A stretch of 64,000 bases of DNA from CBDCTM01 sp965222005 (lineage in GTDB: Bacteria; Bacteroidota; Bacteroidia; Chitinophagales; Saprospiraceae). Made by a program: the position numbers and the translations under genes. The notes beneath the pieces were generated by a model. It saw only the letters and a program-made list of their open reading frames with translations. It searched no databases and was not told the DNA's origin. Where the stretch lies: positions 4,712,001 to 4,776,000 of the forward strand of contig OZ244935.1 in the NCBI GenBank assembly GCA_965222005.1, written 5' to 3'. Of the stretch, positions 16,939 through 27,000 are shown one piece after another (position 1 is the first letter of the stretch; each line of letters starts with the position of its first letter).

Positions 16939-18522
16939 ATGAATAGAACCTGGGGGCTTAGTGCAGCTGCTATAGCGGCCATGTTGGCGCTTCCGCTTCT
17001 TATCATCCTCTTACAATTATTTGGTGGCCATTCCGACACATGGGATCATCTGCGGCGCACCGTTCTGAGCGATTATATCCTAAACACCTTCCTCCTGGTA
17101 CTTGGTGTTGGAGGCCTCAGTTTGTTGCTTGGCATCAGCACGGCATGGCTCGTCAGCACTTGTGAATTTCGGGGCCGCGCGCTGCTTGAGTGGGGCCTGG
17201 TGCTTCCTTTGGCTATTCCATCCTACATTGCCGCCTTCGCCTATGCAGGCCTGCTGGATTATACGGGCATCGTACAACGAATGACCCGCAATCTGCTTGG
17301 TTGGCATTCCTCTGCGCTTATTCCTTTTGAAATCATGTCGCTGGGCGGCGTTTCTGTTGTACTGGCCCTGGTACTCTACCCCTATATCTATCTCATTGCC
17401 CGGGCTAGCTTTCGGCAACAATCGCGCAGTCTTTTGGAAGCCAGTTGGACTTTGGGGAAAGGCCCCTGGCAAACATTTGTCAAAGTGGCTTTACCCGCTA
17501 TTCGCCCCGCACTCATTGGTGGGCTCAGCCTGGTGATCATGGAGGTGTTGAATGATTATGGAGCAGTGAAATACTATGGAGTGAGCACTTTCACTACCGG
17601 CATATTCAGAGCCTGGTTTTCGCTCGGCGATCTGATGGCAGCGGTACGGCTGGCAGCAATGCTGCTGGTGATTGTGCTGGTATTGCTGATGTTGGAAAAG
17701 ATGAGCCGCCAAAGCCAGCGATACAATGGCCCCGACCGATCACGCCCCTTACTACGCCAAGGGCTAAAAGGCTGGAATCAGCTGGCAGCTGCCAGTTGGT
17801 GTTGGTTGGTATTTGCTCTGGGCTTTGCCATTCCACTGATGCAGCTGCTGAGCTGGACCTGGACCGGGTTCCGAAAATTAGACAGCCTCACCTTTCGGTA
17901 TAGCTGTCTCAATACTTTTAGTGTAGCCTTTTTGGTAGCTTTACTCACTATCAGCATTGCGCTGCTTATAGCATTTGTGAATCACCTGAGGCGTTCGGCA
18001 TGGCTGGAGAGCCTCAGCAGGCTGGCTACTGTGGGTTATGCAGTGCCGGGTGCTGTGATCGCTATCGGGGTGATGGTAAGTTTTCGCTATGGCCGTTCCT
18101 TGGGGATTGATTGGCTCAAGGCAGGCACTCTCCTGGCATTGGTGTATGCTTGTACAATTCGCTTTATGGCGGTTGCGTACAATAGTGTGGATGCGGGCCT
18201 GAGCAAGATCGGCCGGCAAATGGTGGATGCTTCCAGCCTGCTGGGCGCATCGGCAAGTCGTAGCCTGCGAAGGATTGTATTGCCCCTGCTCCGCGGCAGC
18301 TTGATGGCCGCAGCGATGCTGGTGTTTGTGGATGTGCTCAAAGAATTGCCACTCACTCTCATCCTTCGCCCTTTTGATTTCGACACTCTTGCTACCCGCA
18401 CCTTTGAACTGGCCAGTGATGAAGAGCTGGAGCAATCGGCCATTTATGCGCTAAGTATTATAGCTATCAGCCTCCTTCCTTTGATGCTGCTCAACAAATA
18501 TTTCGATCGGCAAAGAACCTGA
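16939..18522 (+). CDS. Fe(3+) ABC transporter permease, fused two-domain (FbpB-like)
   Basis: A 527-residue inner-membrane permease with about twelve spans, formed by two homologous binding-protein-dependent permease domains. Each carries an EAA-type loop: EASWTLGKGPWQTFVKVALP near residue 170 and DASSLLGASASRSLRRIVLP near residue 430. This fused layout is typical of iron-uptake FbpB/SfuB proteins. It forms a transcript with the upstream binding protein; the ATP-binding partner must be encoded elsewhere. Confidence 0.92.
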   Translation: MNRTWGLSAAAIAAMLALPLLIILLQLFGGHSDTWDHLRRTVLSDYILNTFLLVLGVGGLSLLLGISTAWLVSTCEFRGRALLEWGLVLPLAIPSYIAAFAYAGLLDYTGIVQRMTRNLLGWHSSALIPFEIMSLGGVSVVLALVLYPYIYLIARASFRQQSRSLLEASWTLGKGPWQTFVKVALPAIRPALIGGLSLVIMEVLNDYGAVKYYGVSTFTTGIFRAWFSLGDLMAAVRLAAMLLVIVLVLLMLEKMSRQSQRYNGPDRSRPLLRQGLKGWNQLAAASWCWLVFALGFAIPLMQLLSWTWTGFRKLDSLTFRYSCLNTFSVAFLVALLTISIALLIAFVNHLRRSAWLESLSRLATVGYAVPGAVIAIGVMVSFRYGRSLGIDWLKAGTLLALVYACTIRFMAVAYNSVDAGLSKIGRQMVDASSLLGASASRSLRRIVLPLLRGSLMAAAMLVFVDVLKELPLTLILRPFDFDTLATRTFELASDEELEQSAIYALSIIAISLLPLMLLNKYFDRQRT

Positions 18523-18537
18523 AGGTTTTGTGAAGCG

Positions 18538-18569
18538 TTGGATTGATTTTTACAATTTGGCTAAATTCG
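18538..18569 (+). promoter_or_regulatory. possible promoter of CPBP protease gene
   Basis: TTG at 18538-18540, a 21-bp spacer and TAAATTCG, one mismatch from TAnnTTTG. The ATG at 18573 is three bases beyond, so the upstream in-frame TTG at 18543 is unlikely to be the start. Confidence 0.35.
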
Positions 18570-18572
18570 CGC

Positions 18573-19529
18573 ATGTTTTTACAAAAAGTGCATTCCGGCA
18601 AAAATGACTTTTGGCGTTACGTAATAAGCATTCTGATAGTGATGGCGGGCTTTGTCATTGGCCAGTTGCCCTTGATGCTGGTGGTATGGGAAGCCGTAGC
18701 CGGCCTGCCAAATGGCACTGAACTGATGCTGCAATTTTCCAAAGACCTGGATTTCCGGCCGCTGGGAATCAGTGCCAATACCGGCTTCCTGCTAATTTTG
18801 CTCAGCTTTGTAGCCGCTATGCTGGCCTTGTGGCTTTGCGTTACTCAAATTCACCTGCGGCCGTTTAGAAGCCTGATTTCTGCTGTCAACAAAGTGCGCT
18901 GGGGGCGAGTTGGCTTTGCCTTTGGACTTTGGATGCTTTTCACTATTCTGCTGGAAGGACTCAACTACTGGCTGGCACCCCATACGTATGTCTGGCAATT
19001 TGAGCTTCGTTCTTTTCTGCCACTCCTTGTAATTTCGCTACTCATTTTACCCATTCAAACCTCCTTTGAGGAGCTATTTTTCAGAGGCTACCTGCTGCAA
19101 GCACTAAGCTTGGTGAGCCAGTGGAGATGCATTCCGCTGCTCGTCACATCGGCTCTTTTTGCGTTTATGCATAGCATGAATCCGGAACTCGAACATTTTG
19201 GTAGCGGCTTGATGTTGGCTTATTATGCAGGTTTTGGGCTGTTCGCGGCTATCCTCACCCTGCTCGATGACGGACTTGAGCTGGCAATGGGAGTTCATGC
19301 TGCCACTAATATTTTTGGAGCCACAATGGTCACTTTTGATGGCTCCGCCCTGCAAACGTCCAGCTTACTGCGGGCAGAAGTGGTTAATGTGCCGTTAATA
19401 CTCGCCGGTTTTGTTGTATTGGCGGGCATATTTATTTTTCTTTGTATCAAATGGTATCGATTGGCGAGCTGGACCAAAGTAATTGGCCCTGTAGCTATTG
19501 CGCCTTCTGCCGATTCGTTTCACGTTTAG
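18573..19529 (+). CDS. CPBP family intramembrane metalloprotease
   Basis: About 318 residues with eight or so membrane spans and the CPBP (CaaX protease and bacteriocin-processing) signature: EELFFRGYLLQAL with the catalytic glutamates and arginine, then FAFMHS and GVHAATNIFG with the conserved histidines and asparagine. Family members cleave within the membrane; substrates in Bacteroidota are mostly unknown. Start chosen at the ATG giving MFLQKVHSG. It lies 50 bp after the iron permease but probably has its own promoter. Confidence 0.88.
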   Translation: MFLQKVHSGKNDFWRYVISILIVMAGFVIGQLPLMLVVWEAVAGLPNGTELMLQFSKDLDFRPLGISANTGFLLILLSFVAAMLALWLCVTQIHLRPFRSLISAVNKVRWGRVGFAFGLWMLFTILLEGLNYWLAPHTYVWQFELRSFLPLLVISLLILPIQTSFEELFFRGYLLQALSLVSQWRCIPLLVTSALFAFMHSMNPELEHFGSGLMLAYYAGFGLFAAILTLLDDGLELAMGVHAATNIFGATMVTFDGSALQTSSLLRAEVVNVPLILAGFVVLAGIFIFLCIKWYRLASWTKVIGPVAIAPSADSFHV

Positions 19530-19549
19530 TTTAAAAAAATCTTACTTGC

Positions 19550-21679
19550 ATGACTTCATTTAGTCAACCACCACCTTCTTTGAAGGTGGCTTACACATGC
19601 CAAACCCTAAAAAGGGTACCCCTCCAATCCTCCCACCTCATAAAAGGGCGGGATGGCCAGCCAAATCATTGTTTGACGGAGGAGTTTGATTTGGCGAGAT
19701 TTTTTTGCTTCGTTTTTTCATCGATTGGAAAAAATGAAGGCGCCGCAGGCAATGCCAAAAGCAAAAAAGTAAAACGGCAAAGCCAAGCGAACTTAACCAC
19801 CACCAAAGGAGGTGGATTTCTATATCACATTAAAAACATCTTCATTTGCTTGTTGGTAACGAGTGCATGCTCAATCCATGCACAACCAGATCGTTGGCAG
19901 CAAGCGGCGGACTACAAAATGGATATTGATTTTGATGAACAAAAGCATCAATTCAAGGGCACTCAGCGGCTGGTTTACACCAACAACTCGCCGGATGAAT
20001 TGCACCAGGTATTTTACCATCTCTACTTCAATGCTTTCCAGCCAAACAGCATGATGGACGTGCGTTCGCGCAATATCTCAGATCCCGATCCCAGAGTGGG
20101 TGACAGGATTTCGAAGCTAAAAGAAAACGAAATGGGGTACCACCATATTCGCTCCCTCAAGTATAATGGCCAGGACGTCAAGCATAAAGTAGAGGGCACC
20201 GTGCTGGAGGTACTCCTTCCGGAGCCTATTCCCCCCTTTGGAAAGGCAACTTTTGATATGGTTTTCGAATCGCAGGTACCGGTCCAAATCCGACGCTCTG
20301 GACGCAACAATAAAGAAGGCATCGCCTATTCGATGTCGCAATGGTTCCCCAAAATGGCTGAATACGACTACCAGGGCTGGCATGCTCATCCCTATGTGGG
20401 GCGTGAGTTTCATGGCGTTTGGGGCAATTTCGATGTTACGATCCGTATAGATCGTGACTATATAGTAGCAGCTACGGGTGTATTGCAGAATCCCAATGAG
20501 ATCGGTTATGGTTATCAACAAGAAGGTGCATCGGTGCAAAGGCCGTCGGGCGAAAAGCTGGCCTGGCACTTTGTAGCAGAGCAGGTTCATGATTTTGCCT
20601 GGGCAGCAGACAAAGATTATACGCACACCCGGCGCAGAGCTGCTGACGGAACCCTTCTGCATTTCTTTTATCAAAAAAACGAACGAACTACGGATGTTTG
20701 GGAGCGCCTGCCTGCCATCATGGATGAGGCGCTTAGCTTTATCAATTCCAAATTCGGCAAATATCCCTATCCCGTATATTCCTTTATACAAGGAGGCGAT
20801 GGCGGTATGGAATATCCGATGCTCACGCTCATCACCGGCGAACGCAACCTGCGCAGCCTGGTGGGAGTGTCGGTTCACGAGCTTATGCATAGCTGGTTTC
20901 AGCTGGTATTGGGCACCAATGAAAGCCTCTACCCCTGGATGGATGAAGGGTTTACCAGCTATGCCGACAATGTGGTGGTGAACCATCTTAAAGCAAAAGG
21001 CCTGCTCCCCGGCAGCACAGCAGAGGAAAATCCTCATGCCTCCAATTATGTGGGACATGCCAATTTTGTAAAGGCTGGCAAAGAGGAACCTTTGAGCACC
21101 CATGCTGATCACTACGTGACCAATTCGGCCTATGCGGTTGCCTCCTATGTCAAAGGCGCTATCTTTTTGAATCAGTTGGAATATATCATTGGCAAGGAAG
21201 CTTTTGACAAAGGCATGCTGCGCTACTTTGAGGTTTGGAAATTCAAACACCCCAACCCCAATGACTTTATCCGAATCATGGAAAAGGTGTCGGGGCTGGA
21301 GTTGGACTGGTATAAAGAATATTGGATCAACACCACTCACTCTATTGATTATCGTATCACAAGCGTTGACAAATACAACCGACGCAACACAAAAATATCG
21401 CTCGAAAGGGTCGGCCTGATGCCTATGCCGTTGGATGTAGTCATTACCAAGAAAGGGGGTAAGCAGCTTGTTTATCATATCCCGCTGCGAATAATGCGGG
21501 GTGAGAAAACACAGGAAAATACCAACATTCCCTATAAAATTGGCCCCGACTGGCCCTGGACGCATCCGACTTATGAATTGTTTGTGCCTATCAAATCAAA
21601 GGACATTGAAAAGGTGGAAATCGATCCCTCCGGCCGCATGGCAGATATCAACAAGGACAACAATGTTTGGAAAAAGTAA
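19550..21679 (+). CDS. M1 family metallopeptidase with aberrant N-terminus
   Basis: A gluzincin aminopeptidase-like protein: zinc motif HELMHSW (His443, Glu444, His447) and the third ligand in WMDEGFTSYAD (Glu466); GGMEYPMLTLI just upstream supplies the GAMEN-equivalent substrate loop. The expected secreted form would begin with the signal peptide KNIFICLLVTSACSIHAQ, which here starts only at about residue 94. The first 90 residues are encoded by a structured insertion (19568-19816), and the codon in the usual Met position before KNIF is ATT. Only the ATG at 19550, before the insertion, keeps the frame open, so export may be impaired or start elsewhere. Confidence 0.85.
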   Translation: MTSFSQPPPSLKVAYTCQTLKRVPLQSSHLIKGRDGQPNHCLTEEFDLARFFCFVFSSIGKNEGAAGNAKSKKVKRQSQANLTTTKGGGFLYHIKNIFICLLVTSACSIHAQPDRWQQAADYKMDIDFDEQKHQFKGTQRLVYTNNSPDELHQVFYHLYFNAFQPNSMMDVRSRNISDPDPRVGDRISKLKENEMGYHHIRSLKYNGQDVKHKVEGTVLEVLLPEPIPPFGKATFDMVFESQVPVQIRRSGRNNKEGIAYSMSQWFPKMAEYDYQGWHAHPYVGREFHGVWGNFDVTIRIDRDYIVAATGVLQNPNEIGYGYQQEGASVQRPSGEKLAWHFVAEQVHDFAWAADKDYTHTRRRAADGTLLHFFYQKNERTTDVWERLPAIMDEALSFINSKFGKYPYPVYSFIQGGDGGMEYPMLTLITGERNLRSLVGVSVHELMHSWFQLVLGTNESLYPWMDEGFTSYADNVVVNHLKAKGLLPGSTAEENPHASNYVGHANFVKAGKEEPLSTHADHYVTNSAYAVASYVKGAIFLNQLEYIIGKEAFDKGMLRYFEVWKFKHPNPNDFIRIMEKVSGLELDWYKEYWINTTHSIDYRITSVDKYNRRNTKISLERVGLMPMPLDVVITKKGGKQLVYHIPLRIMRGEKTQENTNIPYKIGPDWPWTHPTYELFVPIKSKDIEKVEIDPSGRMADINKDNNVWKK
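19568..19816. mobile_element. small structured insertion in 5' end of peptidase gene
   Basis: About 250 bp bounded by CCACC/GGTGG-type inverted repeats. Internal hairpins: CCACCTTC/GAAGGTGG (19571-19589), GCCAAATCA/TGATTTGGC (19660-19695), CTTC-TTTTTTC/GAAAAAA-GAAG (19708-19739), and CACC/GGTG at the end near 19800-19815. It codes for no recognisable protein. The layout suggests a MITE- or REP-like non-autonomous element that inserted at the start of the peptidase gene and happens to leave the frame open. Confidence 0.55.
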
Positions 21680-21775
21680 GGCGATATCACTATCTTCATC
21701 CTCATCTTTGAGAGATCGAAAATGCGGTTGCCTTTGGCTCGAAGACTCAAAACCATCTGAGAAACCAACTACTTT

Positions 21776-22654
21776 ATGAATCACAAAGAATACATCCAAC
21801 GGCTGCTGCAAGATGGCAATCTTAAAAAAGCTATTGAAGAGTTGCTTCGAGGCACAGCCAACGATAATGATTTGAATGGCGATATCGTACTACTTTCCTC
21901 TCGTTTCAACAGCAATGAGCGCGAAAGGCGCATGGGCACTGCAAGCAATGAAGATTACAAACGCGAAAGCGCCCGCATCACTTATGCGCTCACCAGTTAC
22001 CTTGAGGACTACCGCCCGCCTCAAGGCATTGAATTTGATGCAAGCAAGTACACAAATAACGATGATAATAATGGAATAACACCCGATGACAATCGCCCCA
22101 AGTTATTCATCTCTTATCGTCATGCCGATAAAACGGACGCTCAAAGAGTTAAAAAATTTTTAGAAGACAATGGCATAGCTGTTATCATCGACAGTACCCA
22201 CCTCAAAGCCGGAGGCAATATCCGAGAATTTATTATCAAAAGTATCAAAGAATCGGATGCCACACTTTCGCTGGTATCCAAACGCAGCTTAAGTTCTCCC
22301 TGGGTGAGTATGGAAAGTGAATTGACGCTCAACCACGAAATGTGGTCAGAAGGTTCCAAATTTATTGCCTGCTCACTGGATGCCGAATTTTTCCAGACGG
22401 GCTTTGTCAACGATCAGCTAAAAAGCATTATTGAAAAGATTAAATCATTTGAATCGGAAAAAACGGAGCGGAAAAGCATCAGTGATATGCTTGACACCAG
22501 TGACCTGGACGGCGAAATCAAGCGCCATAAAGCTTTCATGCAGGACTTACCCAAAATCATCACACGCCTCAAAGAGCATCTCACTGTAGATATCAGCGGG
22601 GATCAGTTTAAAACGGGCATGCAATTAGTGGTTAATACGCTAAAAAAATCCTGA
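21776..22654 (+). CDS. EAD11-TIR domain protein, putative NAD-consuming effector
   Basis: 292 residues. The N-terminal 85 match an effector-associated domain of the EAD11 type (LLQDGNLKKAIEELLRG, DIVLLSSRFNSNERERRMG, ITYALTSYLED), an adaptor that recruits effectors in bacterial conflict systems. After an acidic linker comes a TIR domain (about 105-240): PKLFISYRHADKTDAQRVKK, then SSPWVSMESELTL, where the glutamate in W-x-x-x-E is the expected NADase residue. The C-terminal 50 residues are charged and helical. No EAD-bearing sensor or protease is encoded nearby, so the partner must be elsewhere. A lipoprotein gene follows after 55 bp. Confidence 0.82.
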   Translation: MNHKEYIQRLLQDGNLKKAIEELLRGTANDNDLNGDIVLLSSRFNSNERERRMGTASNEDYKRESARITYALTSYLEDYRPPQGIEFDASKYTNNDDNNGITPDDNRPKLFISYRHADKTDAQRVKKFLEDNGIAVIIDSTHLKAGGNIREFIIKSIKESDATLSLVSKRSLSSPWVSMESELTLNHEMWSEGSKFIACSLDAEFFQTGFVNDQLKSIIEKIKSFESEKTERKSISDMLDTSDLDGEIKRHKAFMQDLPKIITRLKEHLTVDISGDQFKTGMQLVVNTLKKS

Positions 22655-22709
22655 GCAGATAATCGGATCACTTGCTAATTCGTTATTAAAACATAATCGA
22701 TTCAATTTT

Positions 22710-23264
22710 ATGACAATAACCAAAAACATCCTCTTCCTTTGCGGGACGCTATGCTTATTTTTATGCTTTAGCTGTGATGATGACGAATCCTCACCAACCA
22801 CCCAAACCGACTATACAGCTCTGGATATAGTCACAGGCATTGATTTATTTGATAACAACGGTCAACCCGTTGGAAGATGGAAGAGCCCGAATCACAATCC
22901 TGGACTTGCAGCTATTTTTCCCATCCCCAATATCGGTGTCGTATCCTTATTCAGCACAGAAAAAGTGGATCGGATATGGCTCATTCCCGCCAGCTGCGCG
23001 CTTGATTTGGTGACTGCCAATATCCCACAGCTGTCATTGAACTTGATGTATGAGGTGAGCGAATTGGAGGCTGCCCAGCTTAAGGACATTCCACTTGCCA
23101 ACTTTAGCGGCCAGACTCAATTTGACTTTACAGATGTTGCGAAAGGCTTTTATAAATTCTTCTACCAAATAGAATCGGGTGAGTTGTTTTGGCAAAACAT
23201 GTACATCGATCCAACAGTGTCGAACATTCCGGATGTCAGTTTTTTAGATAGCGAGTGTAATTGA
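22710..23264 (+). CDS. putative lipoprotein, copy A
   Basis: 184 residues with a lipoprotein signal (ILFLCGTLCLFLCFSC, lipobox LCFSC) followed by DDDESS, which favours surface or outer-membrane lipoprotein sorting in Bacteroidota. I do not recognise a family. A paralogue at 35095-35643 differs at roughly 20 of about 150 mature residues. The two copies bracket the metal-efflux island and an IS element. Conserved blocks: WKSPNHNPGLAAI, YKFFYQIESGELFWQNMYID. A terminator follows at 23376. Confidence 0.7.
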   Translation: MTITKNILFLCGTLCLFLCFSCDDDESSPTTQTDYTALDIVTGIDLFDNNGQPVGRWKSPNHNPGLAAIFPIPNIGVVSLFSTEKVDRIWLIPASCALDLVTANIPQLSLNLMYEVSELEAAQLKDIPLANFSGQTQFDFTDVAKGFYKFFYQIESGELFWQNMYIDPTVSNIPDVSFLDSECN

Positions 23265-23375
23265 GCCAAGGAATTATACCCGCTTGTTGCATTTATTGAT
23301 TTATGAAATCATAGCCGCCTATCGGTAGGCTACGCTTCATATACTAATCGTTCTCTGCAAGCTAAGCCAACCCGC

Positions 23376-23410
23376 AAAAGCAAAGAGTGCTATCGCACAC
23401 ATTGCTTTTT
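23376..23410 (+). terminator. intrinsic terminator after lipoprotein A
   Basis: Stem AAAAGCAA/TTGCTTTT extended through a small internal loop by GTGC/GCAC with loop TATC, then a T tract. It separates the lipoprotein gene from the metal operon. Confidence 0.65.
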
Positions 23411-23449
23411 AGACAACCAAATGAAAAACAGAAATAATAAAATTTTAAG

Positions 23450-23462
23450 CTGAACGTTTCAG
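23450..23462. promoter_or_regulatory. inverted repeat upstream of metal operon
   Basis: CTGAA-CGT-TTCAG lies about 20 bp before the first gene of the efflux operon, next to a weak promoter-like TATCTTG. Its position fits a regulator site, but no regulator gene is present in the island. Confidence 0.35.
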
Positions 23463-23481
23463 TTAGTATCTTGTGTAAACA

Positions 23482-23937
23482 ATGACAAGAAGTCTTTCAC
23501 ATAGAATTGCCACTATATCAATGGCTTTGTTGATGCTGCTATCGTCAACAGGATTCTCTATGGATGTACACTATTGTCAAGATCAGATTAAAAGTATAAG
23601 TCTATTTGGAAAAGCTAAATCCTGTCACGAAAAACAAGTAACTCCACCTTGCCATCAAGCAAAAAAAATTTGCCACCACAAGGAAGATGGCCTAAACGAG
23701 GGAGATAAAGACAACTGTTGTCATAACGAAGCTGTTGTCATTGAAAAATCTGATTTAGATGCCACAACCACTCAAGTAGCAACCGTTCAGGATTTACAGT
23801 TAGAATTTGTAGCTACTTTTATAGCGGTATATGTCTTTAACTATAGTGTACAAACTGACTACCAGCCCTATAAACAGTACAAACCACCCTTGCCCGGTAG
23901 AGACATTCAGGTACTCTATCAGACCTTCCTCATTTGA
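23482..23937 (+). CDS. HYC_CC_PP family protein
   Basis: 151 residues with a signal peptide (ISMALLMLLSSTGFS) and the three motifs that name the family: DVHYCQ, DNCCHNE and YKPPLPGRD. The region between is rich in Cys and His (CHEKQVTPPCHQAKKICHHK), which suggests periplasmic metal binding. Such proteins sit at the head of Bacteroidota metal-resistance operons, as here 87 bp before cusA; the exact role is not established. Confidence 0.8.
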   Translation: MTRSLSHRIATISMALLMLLSSTGFSMDVHYCQDQIKSISLFGKAKSCHEKQVTPPCHQAKKICHHKEDGLNEGDKDNCCHNEAVVIEKSDLDATTTQVATVQDLQLEFVATFIAVYVFNYSVQTDYQPYKQYKPPLPGRDIQVLYQTFLI

Positions 23938-24024
23938 TTCATTCATTTTCATTGATACCTCATACCCAAAAATGGCAGTATGAGCCTATTCCTGTTTGTG
24001 AAATTCTAAGAATGAAAATGAATA

Positions 24025-27000
24025 ATGCTAAATCAAATAATCAAATTTTTTATAGACAATAAACTTGTCGCTTGGCTACTATTGCTACTATTTATTGGAT
24101 GGGGCCTTGTCACTGCACCTTTTGACCTCGGTGTCAATAGCTTGCCTCGAGATCCGGTTGCAGTTGATGCCATACCCAATATTGGAGAGAACCAACAAAT
24201 CGTTTTTACCAAATGGATGGGAAGGTCGCCACAAGATGTGGAAGACCAAATCACTTACCCTCTAACTACTTCTTTATTAGGTATTTCGGGAGTAAAGAGC
24301 ATTCGAAGTAATTCAATGTTTGGCTTTTCGAGTATCTATGTCATTTTCGATGAAGGTGTAGAATTTTATTGGAGCAGAAGTAGAATACTTGAAAAACTTA
24401 ACTCACTACCTGCCAATCTACTGCCTAACGGTGTTCAACCCACTTTAGGTCCTGATGCAACCGCTTTAGGACAAATATATTGGTACACCTTAGAAGGTAG
24501 AGATGAGCAAGGTAATCCTACCGGGGGCTGGGATTTACACGAACTGCGTTCTATTCAAGATTTCTATGTACGGTACGGTTTGTCTTCTGCTTCAGGTATT
24601 TCAGAAGTAGCTTCCATAGGTGGCTTTGTTCAGGAATATCAAGTAGATGTCATTCCGGACAAAATGAGAGTATATGGCATTACTCTTAATCAGGTAATGA
24701 AGGCCATTAAGGAAAGCAATTTAGACATAGGTGCTCAAACATTGGAAATCAATCTTGCCGAATACTTCGTAAGGGGTTTAGGTTATGTGAAATCCATAGA
24801 AGATATTGAAAATGCAGTTGTCAAAGTCACCGACAATGTACCCATTCGCATTAAGGATATTGCCGTGGCAAATATTGGTCCTGCTACCCGCAGGGGAGTT
24901 TTAGACAAATCAGGTGCAGAAGCAGTGGGAGGTGTGGTAGTGGCAAGATATGGTGCCAATCCATTAGAAGTAATTAACAATGTTAAGGCGAAAATCGATG
25001 AAATAGCTCCTGGTTTACCTACCAAAACATTAGCCGATGGAACAGTTTCAAAGGTGACAGTTGTCCCATTCTATGACAGAACAGATTTAATCAATGAGAC
25101 CTTAGGTACTTTAGAAGAAGCATTAGGCTTAGAGATTCTTATTACCATAATTGTGGTGATTTTAATGCTGCTGAATTTAAGGTCGTCATTATTGGTGGCG
25201 GGGTCACTACCAGTTGCTGTTTTGATGTGTTTTATCGCAATGCGTTATTTTAGTGTCGATGCCAATATCGTGGCCTTATCAGGAATTGCTATTGCAGTAG
25301 GAACGATGGTAGATATGGGAATTGTCCTAACGGAAAGTATGGTCACACATATCAAAAAAGCCCCTCCGGAGCAATCCATTTCAATTACGATTTATAATGC
25401 CACCACAGAAGTTGCCTCAGCAGTAATAACTGCTGTAGCCACAACTGTTGTAAGTTTCTTGCCAGTATTCACAATGGTGGCGGCAGAAGGAAAGCTGTTT
25501 AGACCATTGGCATTTACAAAAACATTTGCTCTGATTGCTTCCATTGTTGTAGCCATTACCATTGTACCGCCATTGGCAACGCAGTTGTTTGGAGTTAAGA
25601 CAAAGTCAAAATGGATGTCTATTGGTTATAATGTTGCATTGATAGCATTAAGCATTTTTCTATTATTTGGTCAGTTTTATTATTTAGGATTAATTGGACT
25701 TGTAGTCGGCATAACTGGAATGATCAGTTACTGGCTAAAGTCATTGCAGAATGGAAAATTCCATTCCTATTTTGAAATAGCAAGAAACATTGTCTATGCT
25801 CTTTTGGTTGCCTGGCTTCTCGCCAGAATATGGATGCCATTGGGTGTTACCAAAACCGTGTTCACCAACTTTTTTTTTGTTTCTTTTATTTCAGGTGTAT
25901 TAATTGGAAGCTTTTATATAGTTATTCACTTCTACGAAAGAATCTTACGCTTTTTGCTAAAAGTAAAATTGTTATTCCTGTTGCTCGTTGGCAGCCTAAT
26001 ATTCTTTGGAATTCAAATCGCAAAAAATACGGGTCAGGAATTTATGCCTGCCTTAGATGAAGGGTCATTTTTACTAATGCCTACTTCGATGCCACATTCT
26101 GGAATGCAAATGAATGTAGCCAATTTGCGGGCATTAGATATGGCTGTTACGGCTATACCTGAAGTGGAAACAGTAGTTGGTAAAGCAGGCCGGGTAGAAA
26201 GTGCATTAGATCCTGCTCCAATGTCAATGTATGAAAATGTAATACTCTATAAGTCGGAATATATGACCGATGAAGATGGTCATCGTATACGATTTAGGCG
26301 AGACAACAACGGAAAATTCATACTGGCAAAAGGGGGAGCAATAGAATATGAAAAAGCATTATCGAGTGGTGTTCAAATTAGCGATTTAGTACAGGATGAA
26401 AAAGGTTCGTACTTCCGACAATGGAGAGAGCATATCCATTCTCCAGATGATATTTGGAACGAAATTGTAAAAGTCACTAATCTTCCGGGTGTTACTTCAG
26501 CTCCCAAATTACAACCCATTGAAACCCGATTAGTAATGCTACAAACGGGAATGAGAGCACCGATGGGAATAAAGGTAAAGGGTTCAGATTTAGAGACTAT
26601 TGAAGCATTCGGTCTGGAATTAGAAAAGCATTTGAAGAAAGTAGGTGGTGTAAAAGCGCCAGCCGTATTTGCAGAGCGAATAGTGGGCAAGCCTTATATG
26701 TTGTTCGACATTGACCGCGAAAAAATAAGCCGATTTGGCCTATCAATAGTAGATGTACAAAAACAGCTACAAGCTGCGGTTGGTGGTATGGTAATGACTT
26801 CTACCGTTGAAGGCAGAGAGCGATACAGCATTCGATTACGCTATCCAAGAGAGTTACGAGACAACCCGAGTAGTCTTGGCAACATTTTAGTTGCTTCATC
26901 AAACGGGCTACAAATCCCACTCGGAAATTTAGTTGAAATAAAGTATGAGCAAGGACCTCAAGCTATAAAAAGCGAAGATGGGTTTTTAGTGGGATATGTA

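Noticed and set aside
20117..21565. Open frame of about 480 codons on the minus strand opposite the M1 peptidase
   Set aside because: The plus-strand frame has a complete gluzincin zinc site and family motifs; the antisense frame shows no domain and arises from codon bias.
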